From Harmonia axyridis (taxonomy: Eukaryota > Arthropoda > Insecta > Coleoptera > Coccinellidae), in NCBI RefSeq assembly GCF_914767665.1, contig NC_059505.1, positions 21,635,506 to 21,699,505 on the forward strand: a stretch of DNA of 64,000 bases, read 5' to 3'. The translations under genes were made by a program, and so were the position numbers. The notes beneath the pieces are model-generated. The model did no database searches. It worked only from the letters and a program-made list of their open reading frames with translations, and was not told the DNA's origin. Positions 31,574 through 41,587 of this stretch are shown here, in pieces; within the stretch, counting starts at the first letter, position 1; each line of letters opens with the position of its first letter.

Positions 31574-31577
31574 TTAA

Positions 31578-34484
31578 GAGGGAATGGTACCACGTGCGTT
31601 TGAGCGCATCTGTCAAAGTTTACCTATTCAGCTCCCTCCAGCCCCTCTGAGAAGCCTTCACTTTTAAGGATGAGTGGAGCAATCTCAAACGTTCTTATGA
31701 TTTTCCGTCCTTTTCTACCACATCTAAGAATTCAGATACGTTTGACGGCATTCAATTCTTACACGCCAGCCAATGAAATCGCAGTGAACTGTACGAACGG
31801 TTGTTCGAACATTTGGCAATGCAGGAACTTCAAGCTCGAAAGACAGGTACAGAGATGGTATAAGGTATCTTTCTAGGACGGATTGACCAGATGTTTTGAA
31901 AGGAATAACTCGCTTTTTATGATGGGCAATAAAACCGATTTTAGAGAGGGTTGTGAGAAATATCAGTTAGGATCGACTATTATCAGATGGGTTCGAGAAA
32001 AAATGTATATGCTAAATTTGTTCAGATTCCTTCATTCTTACGAAAATTAATTTGATTCAAAAACGTATTTAGTGGAATAATAAAAAAAATCAAAACAAAT
32101 GCACCGAAACTTTTCACATAAGCGGGTCACATTCATTGAGTAAAATATTGATTTTGCTCATTATGGTTAGCCAAATCAAAATGAACCATCAATATGATGG
32201 TCATCCAAATATGATATCGGATGAATGATGGAACATGGTCATTTATGACCAATATTCATTTCAAGTCAGTTGTTATATCGTATTGATCAACATGCTGAAT
32301 ATTACGATTCATTTATATGAATGAACTGATTTTTGTACGTGGTCAATTTTTGAAAATAGGCTTTTTTTTTCAAATTCCAGTACTTTTTATGCCTTCAAAA
32401 TTCATGGATCGTAATCCTGAACATGGAGAATCAATGCGATATAACAACTGTTTTTTGTACGAAGGCAGTTTGTGAAAATAAGAATTTTTGAAAATTTTAG
32501 TACTTTTTTTTTGCCTTCAATATTGAAGGCATTGATTCTCCATGTTCAGGATTACGATCCATGAATTTTGAAGGCATAAAAAGTACTGGAATTTGAAAAA
32601 AAAAGCCTATTTTCAAAAATTGACCACGTACAAAAATCAGTTGTTATATAGCAATATCGCATTGATTCTAATATTCAGGACGCTCAGGATTACGATTCAT
32701 TTTTTGAAGGCAAAAAAAAGAATGGAATTATAAAAAATTCTCATTCTCAGAAATTGACTACATACAAAAATCAGTTGTTATATCAAAATATCGCATTAAT
32801 TCTCAATGCTCAGGATTACGATCCAACAATTTTGAAGAGAAAAAAAGGACTCTAATCTCATTTTCAGAAATTGACTATGCAGAATCAAGAAATTTCTAAA
32901 CAATAATAACATCTTAGTACTGACCTTCAATATTCCCCTATAATTACCAACGAGTTCAACTGAAATATTAATTCTTGTTGTGCATAAAAATAATCACATT
33001 TCCATACACTGAAAGATAAATTGGGATTAACTGAATATCTACGGAACAAATTTACATGATTAAAAAAACTAATAGTTGTCATAATTATTAGAATGACCAC
33101 GTACTAATGAGATTATTCTCGGAAAATGTGAAAACTGTAAACATGAAATTTGGTAAAAAATCAGTTCTTATATCACTTATTGATCTTTCATACTCAGGAT
33201 CACGATCCATTCATTTGGAAGGCAAAAAAAGGACTAAAATCTTTTTTGAAAATTCTCATTTTCAGAAATTGACTTCGTACAAAAATCAGTTGTTATATCG
33301 CAATATCGCATTGATTCTCCTTGCTCAGAATTACGATCCATTTATTTTGAAGGCAATAAAAGGTTCTCAAATTTCAAAAAATTCTCATGTTCAGAAATTG
33401 ACTCACATCGTAACATCGTAGTACTGAACTTCAATATTACCATATAATTATCTACCATTTCAACTGAAATGTTATTTCATGTTGTATAATCTCTTTCCCA
33501 TACACTGAAAGATGAATTGGTATTGAATGAATATTTACAAAACAGATTATGCATGATTAAAAAACTAATAGTATCATCATAAGAATGACCATGAACTAAT
33601 AAGATTCTTCTTGTTTTCCTGTAGAAATCAAATTTGATATTTTTACATGATACTCCCAAAAAGCAAGTAATAGGATCAGAATAAATAAATCCTTGAATCT
33701 CTTGTTACCCATATCGAAAAGAATTGACAGCTAACTAAACTGAATAAAGGTATGAACAGACCGACGCGTGACTGCGAGAGCGGGAAAGAAACTTTTGTGG
33801 GATGGAAATCAACGGCTTTGAGCAGTAAAACTTCTTCCTCCGAAAAACTGTCATTTTCATACATAATTTTAGATTCATACTAATAATCGTGTCTCATTAT
33901 TTTCGCGTAGGTGTGCATGCTATGCAATCTGCCCGCTGAACGCATCGCTCCCGTTCCCGAAGTCCCGCGTCGATCTGTTCATACCTTCAACCGTTCGAAA
34001 AGAAACGAACAAGCTGGAAATCTTTCTATTCACCTAATACTGTTTACGACTCTAACTGAGAACTGATTCATAACGCAGCAACGTTGCCGGAATTATCAAA
34101 TTGTAGGTAGTATTGAAGAATCTGGTGATTCGTTGCGAATTTATACAGTAGGGGCAGCACTATACGACGGTCGATTATTCTTTTTTATTACGAAGTGATT
34201 TCAGCTCTTTTGAAATGTTTTTCAGTAGTTTTTTTTTTACGAATAATTTTAAAATAAAGCAGTGATAAGCCCTTTCATCCATATCATCAATTCCTTTGCG
34301 GAAAACGAAAAGTTACCAACTTTTTTGTTTGTTTTTTCATTCGCAAATTAAAAATAGCCCGTCCCTGCCTTTCAGATCATTGTTTGAAGAAATTATCAGA
34401 AAACCCCATACAAATCGGTGATCTGCAAGAATAGTTATTCTCCTTTAAGTTTTGAACTGGGCAGTCAAGTGGTAGCATTCCCTC
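31578..34484. mobile_element. TTAA-flanked element, copy 2 (in Gypsy pol)
   Basis: 2,907 bp between TTAA at 31574-31577 and 34485-34488, with ends GAGGGAATGGTACCACGTG and, inverted, GAGGGAATGCTACCACTTG. It is almost identical to copy 1 but lacks both the Harbinger and LINE-B inserts. It also contains an inverted duplication at about 32319-32525 that copy 1 lacks. No transposase is seen; frames at 33107-33421 run through repeats. The Gypsy pol reading resumes at 34489. Confidence 0.88.
32319..32525. repeat. Inverted duplication within TTAA copy 2
   Basis: Compared with copy 1 (20170-20372), this stretch is in reverse orientation, and direct-orientation sequence resumes right after it by repeating part of the same unit. 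The result is a hairpin of about 110-bp arms. The junctions show CATTTATATGAATG on the left and CAATATTGAAGGC on the right. Confidence 0.7.
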
Positions 34485-34488
34485 TTAA

Positions 34489-34691
34489 CGTCAGATCAAA
34501 CTTTAGTTTTCTTTGATAGGGATATTCCATTAAAGTTAATATGTGATTCATCACAGGTCGGAATCGGTTGTGTCCTGGTACATGTGTTTCCAGATGGTAC
34601 TGAAAGACCCATAAGTTTTGCGTCCAGGAAATTGAACAAGGCAGAATTAAATTATTCAGTCATGCATAAGGAGGCTCTAGCTATTTATTGG
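34489..34691 (+). pseudogene. Gypsy RNase H, first part
   Basis: Motifs are LICDSSQVGIGCVLV (catalytic Asp) and PISFASRKLNKAELNY, then HKEALAIYWG, typical of Ty3/Gypsy RNase H. It stops at GGAGTGCA, the duplicated target of the hAT element, and continues at 37843. Confidence 0.88.
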
Positions 34692-34849
34692 GGAGTGCAC
34701 ATGGGCGCCCGCAGAAATTTTTCTCAGGGGGGGCAAAAGATGAATATTATTGAAAATTGATAAGGCGTCCATGATTGTCGTAAGCGATATTAGTATTCAG
34801 TTTCTTTCTATTTCTGTATTTATATTCATAAGGGGGGGGGGAGGACTGT

Positions 34850-35590
34850 GCAAAATAAAAATTATGAAGTTTTCCACTTCAACATTTTTTTTTAAACATC
34901 AACAACATAGGGTGATGTAAAATAATACGGTAACTCTCTTCAAAAAGAGTCACATTCAATGGAAGAATTTACAAAAAAATAAATATAAAAATATGGAGAA
35001 CGAAATGAAATAATTATTATAATTGCTGATAAAGAAAAAACAACGAGTAATAACGAAATAAAAAATATATACATATATGCTCGATAGAACTATGTTCATA
35101 AGAATAATAAAAGAATAATAATAAATCTTGAAATATACAGTGAATGACGCAAACAATAGAGTTTAAAACATGATACTAAAATATGATTCAGAATAGCACA
35201 GAATTGCTCCAGAATATAAAAACAACAAACAAGTATTTTATCAAAATTAACAAATCATAAATTGCAAAAAAAACTCATAAAAACAATATTAATTCTGAAG
35301 ACAAAATACTTAATCACTATACAACAGAGTAGGCATATTTTATTCCGATCTAAAATTTAATTCTGCGCTGAAACTACGCTCTATAGCACGAGTAGTACAT
35401 GGAAATGTTAGGAGAAGAATAAAGCATTCTTTGATAGCAGGAGAAAATTTACATGGTCCGATAAGATCTTCAATTTTTATAGAGCAATTTATCACAGGGA
35501 TTTGGACAGAAATAACAAATAATCAATTATGATTTTGCCAACGTTTCGGAACGACTTGTTCCTTTTTCAAGGCTCATCATACAATTAATA
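34850..35590. other. Non-coding part of the hAT element
   Basis: AT-rich, with no supported gene. A degenerate hammerhead-like or Penelope-like end is on the minus strand at about 35537-35575 (GGAAC, loop, GTTCC, then GAAACG), preceded by CTTGAAAA instead of CTGATGA. Confidence 0.45.
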
Positions 35591-35597
35591 AAATATA

Positions 35598-36269
35598 CAG
35601 GGTGGCCATTTGAAAACGAAACAGACGAGATTACAAACGAAATAAAGTTTTTCGATAGAAATGCTCGGACAGGTCGATTTCTGTTTCGAGGGGGACAACT
35701 TAAGATGTAGGTTACGGACGCATAGCGCTTCAACCCTTGCTACTACAACCCTCACCCCCAAATTTTGAATATGGAAGATGGGGTGAGTGATACCTCATTT
35801 GAAAGGTTTTTTTATACTGATTTCAGCACAGTAATTGTTTTTTCATTTTATGCATTTGTTCTCGAAATATTCTTAACTAAGTATTTGAAAAAGAAGTGGT
35901 GTTTTCATGGCACTTGTAGTGTTTTGTGAAAAATCGACATTTTGAGCTTCAAAACAACCATGACTGTGGCTTCCTTCCTAACTAACTAACGCATGAATAT
36001 TTCCAGAACTAATGCATAAAATGAAAAAACAATTACTGTGCTGAAATCAGTATAAAAATACCTTTAAATTGAGGTATCACTCACCCCATCTTCCCTATTC
36101 AAAAATTGGGGGTGGGGGTTGTAGCAGCAAGGGTTGAAGCGCTATGCGTCCGTAACCTACATCTTAAGTTGTCCCCCTCGAAACAGAAATCGACCTGTCC
36201 GAGCATTTCTATCGAAAAACTTTATTTCGTCTGTAATCTCGTCTGTTTCGTTTTCAAATGGCCACCCTG
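35598..36269. mobile_element. TA-flanked element with about 285-bp inverted arms
   Basis: The ends are CAGGGTGGCCATTTGAAAAC (35598) and its complement at 36269, with TA outside each (35596-35597, 36270-36271). The arms continue with few mismatches for about 285 bp (to about 35884 and from about 35985), leaving about 100 bp in the middle. The outer 12 bases match those of the mariner-like element at 9639, so it probably used the same kind of transposase. No coding frame. Confidence 0.8.
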
Positions 36270-36277
36270 TATATTTA

Positions 36278-37394
36278 AAATAGTCAAAGTGGAGAATAAA
36301 CTCCATACGTGGTTTCGACGTATGTCTGTCAATTTTTATGTTTTCATCCATTTGTGAATTAGATAAATACTCATTCCAAATGTTCAATTCATTTTCTAAA
36401 TTTTCAATGTTATACATATTGCCGACCTTAGATGCGAAAGATTCAATATCTAGCAATTTTGAATTCTTTGGCAATTGAAAAAAGAAAAAAGCATTACATG
36501 TTCTTTCGAGAATCTCGTTTCAAGGGCTGAAATCAAATGATCTAAATATGAGATGAATATAGATTTTTCGAAGTAATCTTCAGCTGAATCTGCTTCATAA
36601 TTAGATCTGTATATTTGTCTACCGCAAATTCGTGGTTTTCCAATCTCTATATTGAGACTCTGAGCAATAGTTGACGCTTTGGAAAAAAATTCTGTGAAGC
36701 ATGTATCATCTGAGCGAAGTTTTCCACATATTTCTATAATTAAATTTATATGACGGTGAAAATCTACAAAATTAATAGAAACACCTTGTAGTGTATTTGC
36801 TATTGGTTCCAATATATTTCAATATTTACTTGCTACCGTCTAACAAATCACAAAAGTGAAACAGTTTATTGCAACCCATAACTGAGCAGCTCTTTTTGTT
36901 GATGAAGAATTCATTGAGATTTCTCCAGATTTTATAGCAAAAAGGGTTTTGAATATAGTATTGAAGTTTTCATTGAAAACTTGCAAAGATTTATATTTAG
37001 CTGACCAACGAGTTTCACAAAACAAAGGAATATTTGAAATCAGATTTCTTCTTAAGGTACTCTCTCGAAAAAAGACTATAATGTCATTAACGGTTCCAAT
37101 GCTCTTACGAATCTCAGTTATTTTACTGATGTCATTTATTACTAAATTCAACCTAGTGGAGGCACAACGGAAATAAATTGCTATCTTGTACTTGTCTCTT
37201 ATGATATTTTGAACCCTGAGAATTTCACCAGCCATTGTTGAGCCTCCATCATAACCTTGTGCTACAAGTTTGTCCAAATTCAAACCAGCTGCGTTGAATG
37301 AATGGATCTCTAAATCTTTATCTCCAACGTCTACTCTGAATTTCAAAAGATCACTAAAATTTCCAGAGTTCTTGTTGCTCTCTCGTTTAGGCAT
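36278..37394 (-). pseudogene. hAT transposase remnant
   Basis: Two minus-strand blocks (36840-37394 and 36450-36812) and part of a third (36278-36474). The first shows LVAQGYDGGSTMAGE (the DDE-region motif of hAT transposases) and SNIPLFCETRWSAKYKSL, including the conserved CETRW. The later blocks hold the helical insertion region. The N-terminal BED finger and the C-terminal dimerisation region are not seen, and frames are broken, so it is inactive. Confidence 0.8.
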
Positions 37395-37842
37395 ATCTTG
37401 AGTTCCGCAAAAAACTTTGTTTTTATAATCTGAAATTTTTTTTTTCTATTTTCTCCAATACTTTTTTTTCTTACCTTCATCTATTAAAGACAATAGGAGA
37501 GTATATATAAGATGTTTTTTTTTTAATTGACACGCATGGATTGCGTTCTGTTCCACGATTTTTCTTCACCCAAGAAGTGCTCAACGCGTCTAAAAAAGTT
37601 TTCAATTCAAAAAATACCTCTGCCGATTAAGGATATGTGTATAGTATATTACGGATGTCTTTATAGTAATTCCATTGAAAATTGGAAAATTGTTGTGAAT
37701 CCATTACTTTCCTTTTTTCCTTGCCCTTTGGATTGAGAAAGTAATATTGAGGGTGTTGTGCTGAAAAATGAGGTTATCAAAATATCAGGGGGGGCCATAG
37801 CCCCCCCTGGCCCTCCCCCCTGCGGGCGCCCATGGGAGTGCA

Positions 37843-39448
37843 GAAACATTATCAGTACTTATTAGGAAATTCGTTTACTTTGTGTTCAGACCACAAACCG
37901 CTGTTAGCCCTATTCGGGGAAAATAAAGGCATCCCTCAGATGGCTGCGGGACGTTTACAACGATGGGCGCTTTTCCTCAGTGGATTTAATTACCATTTCC
38001 AATATATTAAAGGCTCTGAAAATGGAGGAGCCGACGGTCTTTCTAGATTTCCGATTGAATCGAAGGAAAAGGGTGAAATATTGGTTGATTATTTTCATTT
38101 TTTATTAGAAGATAAAATTCCGATAAGCGCCAAAGAAATACGTAATGACACAAGAATTGACAATGTTTTGAGCAAGGTTTACCTATTCGTTAAAGAGGGC
38201 TAGCCTGATAATACTTCGGAAGAGTTGTTACCTTATAAACGGAGAAAGTTAGAACTTGGTATTGAAGGTGGAATTTTACTTTGGGGATTTAGAGTGGTAA
38301 TTCCAAGTAAGTTCAGAAGACAAATATTGGAGGAATTACATGGTGCTCATAACGGAATGGTTAAAATGAAAGCTTTGCGAGGCAATATTTATGGTGGCCT
38401 AATTTAGACGCAGATATTGAGAAATATGTAAAAAATTGTAGTCCTTGTATGACATTGGCAAAAAATCCAAATAAAGCGGTTTTAACGAAATTTGCGGAAG
38501 GAAAACACGTTTTCGACAGAATCCATATAGATTTTCTGGGGCCAATACAAGGAAGAAATTTCTTGATCATTATAGACGCTTATTCCAAGTGGCCCGAAGT
38601 ATATGAAATGGGTAAAATGGATTCACGATCCACCATAGATATGCTAAGGGACTGCTTCGCACGATTTGGTTTACCAAATATTATCTTTTCGGATAACGGG
38701 GCTCAATTAACAAGTTCAGATTATGAAGAGTTCTGTAGATTTAACGGTATTAAACATTCCACTTCACCACCCTTCCATCCTGAAACGAATGGTGCAGCGG
38801 AGAATAGCGTGAAATCTTTTAAAAATGCAATAAAAAAATTACTTATTGACGTTAGTGAGAAAGGTTCATTTCTCAAATCCATGATAAATAAGTATTTGTT
38901 TTCTTATCGTAATACTCCTCATTGCACAACTGGGGAAACTCCATCAAAACTGATGTTCGGTAGACAGGTCAAGACAAGACTTGATTTTTTAACAAAGTCA
39001 GAAGCAAATTTGAATAGGGAGAGACAAATAAAGTTTCATCATGGAAATAGGGAAGTTGAATTTGAAGAAGGGGAAGAAATTTATACCAAAGATTATACTT
39101 AGAGACATAACTAGAACAAAATGGGTTAGGGCAATCATTTGCAATAAATTGGGTAGAAGAATATATATATGTACACCTGTAGATAATAAAAAATTAAGAT
39201 GGAAAAGACATTTAGATCAGTTAATTAAAATAGGAAGATTTTATGATGACTTAGAAATAGACAATTCTGATAAAATTGAAAATGTGAAGCCAATTATCGA
39301 AAATGTAGATTCTTGGTTAGATTCAAATGTTGTAAAACAAAAGTGTAATGATATTTTAAATAAGGAAACTACTCAAAATATTGAAGAAAGAAATGATAGT
39401 GATGAGAAAATAAAAAATTGTGTTAGTGATGAGAAAATTAAATGTTGA
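37843..39448 (+). pseudogene. Gypsy RNase H end and integrase
   Basis: RNase H resumes KHYQYLLGNSFTLCSDHKPL and ends GSENGGADGLSRFP, typical of Gypsy. After a stop near 38200 the integrase zinc-binding region begins (LEELHGAHNGM, then KNCSPCM after a frameshift at about 38400). The core at 38449-39102 has HIDFLGPIQGRNF, FSDNGAQLTS and ETNGAAENSVKSF, the D,D,E triad. A frameshift near 39045 leads to a basic C-terminal tail ending at 39448. A purine tract (AGGATGGAGGAAA, 39487-39499) precedes the 3' LTR. Confidence 0.88.
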
Positions 39449-39499
39449 ATTTGTAAAAGTATTTAATTTTTCTATTTTTTTATCTTAGGATGGAGGAAA

Positions 39500-39725
39500 T
39501 GTAATGTATCGATAAAAAGAAGTTTTTTTTCTGTGTAATAGCACAACATTCTATGTTCATGTAAAATAACATAACCTGTAAAAATTATCTGTTAATCTAT
39601 CTCTTCTTAAGTCTTCAAGAACGCAAGTTCCAAAACCATACCAAATTGTAAGTTGTACAAAGTTATATTATATATATTAAATAAAATTAAAAGTAACCCA
39701 GTGTTAATCATTGAAAGACATTATA
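39500..39725 (+). repeat. Gypsy 3' LTR
   Basis: 226 bp, TGTAATGTATCG to GACATTATA. It holds the uninterrupted TTAA at 39592-39595 and so is the empty site for the element in the 5' LTR. It differs from the 5' LTR at three positions. A purine-rich tract lies immediately upstream. Confidence 0.92.
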
Positions 39726-39730
39726 GTTGC

Positions 39731-40600
39731 AATGTTAAAATAGATGAAAGTATTTTATATAAACACGACTTTCCCTCAAAGGAACAACTAAAATCATTAT
39801 CATTTTCTACCATATCAGAAATTGAAGAAAATTGTGTCAAAGTAGGTTTTCAACCATCAACTAGTCAAATAAATACGGAGACAGAATTACTAGAAAATAT
39901 TGAAAATTCACCGAATTGTACAAACTCACTATCACTAAATCATTGCTTTATTCCATCGTGTATTAATTGGTCATTCCTTGATACGCATATTAAAAACTTT
40001 GATGAAATTCCTATAACCTTCAAAGAAGCAATGACTGGAAGTAATAAAGAAAAATGGGAGCACGCAATCAACTCTGAATTACAAGCTATGAAAAAACATA
40101 ATGTATGGACTGTAGTTCCACGAGATAATATTACTAAAATTGTTCCAGTAAAATGGTTATTTAGCATAAAGGATGGTGGTATCCACAAGGCTCGACTTGT
40201 AGCTGTAGGGTGTAGAGACACAGAAACATATTCACCTGCAGATAAAGCCTCGCCCACCCCTTCTATGGTAACTATTCGTTGGGTTCTAGCCTTTGTTTAT
40301 TTTAATAAGTGGCATATCTGCCAATTAGATATAAAAACTGCGTTTTTACATGGAAAAATCGACAGAGATAAATTTATCAATTTGCCTGAAGGTACATCTA
40401 ATAACAGGAACTTTGTGGGAAAGCTTAATAAAGCATTATATGGTCTTGTCACTGCACCTCGGTGCTGGTATCTAACATTTGATGAATTCATTCAGAACAA
40501 TGGATTTCAACGAAACTGTCGAGAACCATGTGTATACACAAAGTTTGAAAACACAAATGTTCTATTAATATTACTCTATGTTGATGATATGCTGCTCATT
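39731..40600 (+). pseudogene. Copia-1 reverse transcriptase, first part
   Basis: It picks up at GTTGC after the Gypsy (NVKIDESILY). A spacer with acidic stretches follows, then the Copia RT: ITFKEAMTGSNKEKWEHAI, VKWLFSIKDGG, KARLVAVGCRD, QLDIKTAFLHGKID (first catalytic Asp), LNKALYGLVTAPRCWY and LYVDDMLLI (the Asp pair near 40580). The frame is nearly intact. LINE-C interrupts it just after the catalytic YVDD and it resumes at 44582. Confidence 0.88.
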
Positions 40601-40617
40601 ATGTGCTGCTCATCAAT

Positions 40618-41463
40618 GTGAAAATAAAGATCTCAAATCTGACTTAAAAGTTGCTGAAGTGAAGATTAAATGTTTGGAGCGCATTATTGGACAACTAGAA
40701 ATAGCAATTCACGATAAACAACAAATAATTACACTGTTAAATGAGACCAAAGGCAAACATCATATTTCGAAAAAGAGCGGCGTTGCCGAGTCTGGAGAAT
40801 TTTCCCTGAAGCCACTGAAAAATTTTCAAACAGGTAGTAAATGTACTATTGAATCGTCGGACAATCAACATGACAAGCGGATTGAACTTAAAACCGGAAA
40901 GACCACTGAAAATTTCAGAACATTGGAAAAAAAAGTGAAGAAGAACACAGATGACTTTCATGTTGGGTCATCTCTCTCTGAATTCAATTATAATAACGAT
41001 GTAAGCACTAAATCCAAACAAGAAATTGCAGTTCAAAAGTCCGAGGATGATCTATCTGTGCAGAAAAATAATGAAGAGTGGCAGATTGTTACGAAGAAGA
41101 AGAATAAGCCACTTAGACGGCCCCTGTCTAAAGTGTTGTTTACTGGTACAAGTAAAGATTCTTCAGCATCTAAAATTAAAGGAGCTACAAACCGAAAGTG
41201 GCTATATATAGGTCACATTTCTGGTCAAAATGTTATTATGCCTGATGATGTTAAAAAACATTTATCATTTTTAGAAGGAATTGATGAAGTTGAAGTCAAA
41301 AAATTGCCTACTAAGGGACAGAATTCGGCCTTCAGTATTGGTGTTCCTGAGAATATGTTTGATAAGGTATCCACACCAGAAGTATGGCCCTTTGGAATTA
41401 TAGTTAGAGAATTCAATTTCAAAAAATTTTTCTCCTCAAGACAGGTTATACAGCCGGTGAAAT
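40618..41463 (+). pseudogene. LINE-C ORF1, N-terminally truncated
   Basis: The open frame starts inside a coiled-coil-like segment (KSDLKVAEVKIKCLERIIG) and passes a basic linker (VTKKKNKPLRRP). It ends in a domain seen in insect Jockey/CR1 ORF1 proteins: KWLYIGHISGQ, DDVKKHLSFLEGIDEV, SAFSIGVPENMFDKV and WPFGIIVREFNF. The N-terminal part, including any zinc finger, was lost at insertion. The apparent ATG upstream at 40578 belongs to Copia-1 RT, so that fusion is accidental. Confidence 0.7.
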
Positions 41464-41587
41464 AAATAACGAAAAGTATCAGTTGCGAATAAATTCCCAA
41501 GCAGGACAAACTCTTCATAGTGGATTTAAACAAAATATTTGTAAGTCATTCAAACAAAATTCTGATAATTGTAATATCGAGCTAAAT

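Larger units (their letters stand above)
34700..37834 (-). mobile_element. hAT transposon inside Gypsy RNase H
   Basis: The terminal inverted repeats are CATGGGCGCCCGCAG (34700) and its exact complement at 37834. The 8-bp duplication GGAGTGCA lies at 34692-34699 and 37835-37842, the hAT signature. G-runs follow each end. A decayed transposase is on the minus strand (36278-37394). A long-armed TA-flanked element (35598-36269) is inserted within it. Its right end is G/C-rich and lies against the resumed Gypsy frame. Confidence 0.9.
19332..39725 (+). mobile_element. Gypsy-type LTR retrotransposon inside Copia-1
   Basis: Flanked by GTTGC (19327-19331, 39726-39730). LTRs are 226 bp: the 5' LTR is split (19332-19427 plus 29220-29349), the 3' LTR is 39500-39725. 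The LTRs differ at three positions. Order of domains is gag, protease, RT, RNase H, integrase, as in Ty3/Gypsy; no envelope gene is seen. Inserts are a TTAA-flanked element in the 5' LTR (19428-29215), another at the RT/RNase H junction (31578-34484), and a hAT (34700-37834) in RNase H. A stop in RT and frameshifts in gag and integrase add to the damage. Confidence 0.85.

Noticed and set aside
22336..33421. Matching 104-codon frames at 22336-22650 and 33107-33421
   Set aside because: They run through the internal repeats of the two TTAA copies; conservation reflects duplicated DNA, not selection on a protein.
37843..39499. An envelope gene downstream of Gypsy integrase
   Set aside because: The frame after integrase is a short basic tail ending at 39448, close to the polypurine tract and LTR; there is no room for env.
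40578..41463. Single 295-codon protein starting in Copia-1 RT
   Set aside because: The first codons are Copia-1 RT and the rest is LINE-C ORF1; the fusion is an accident of the insertion.
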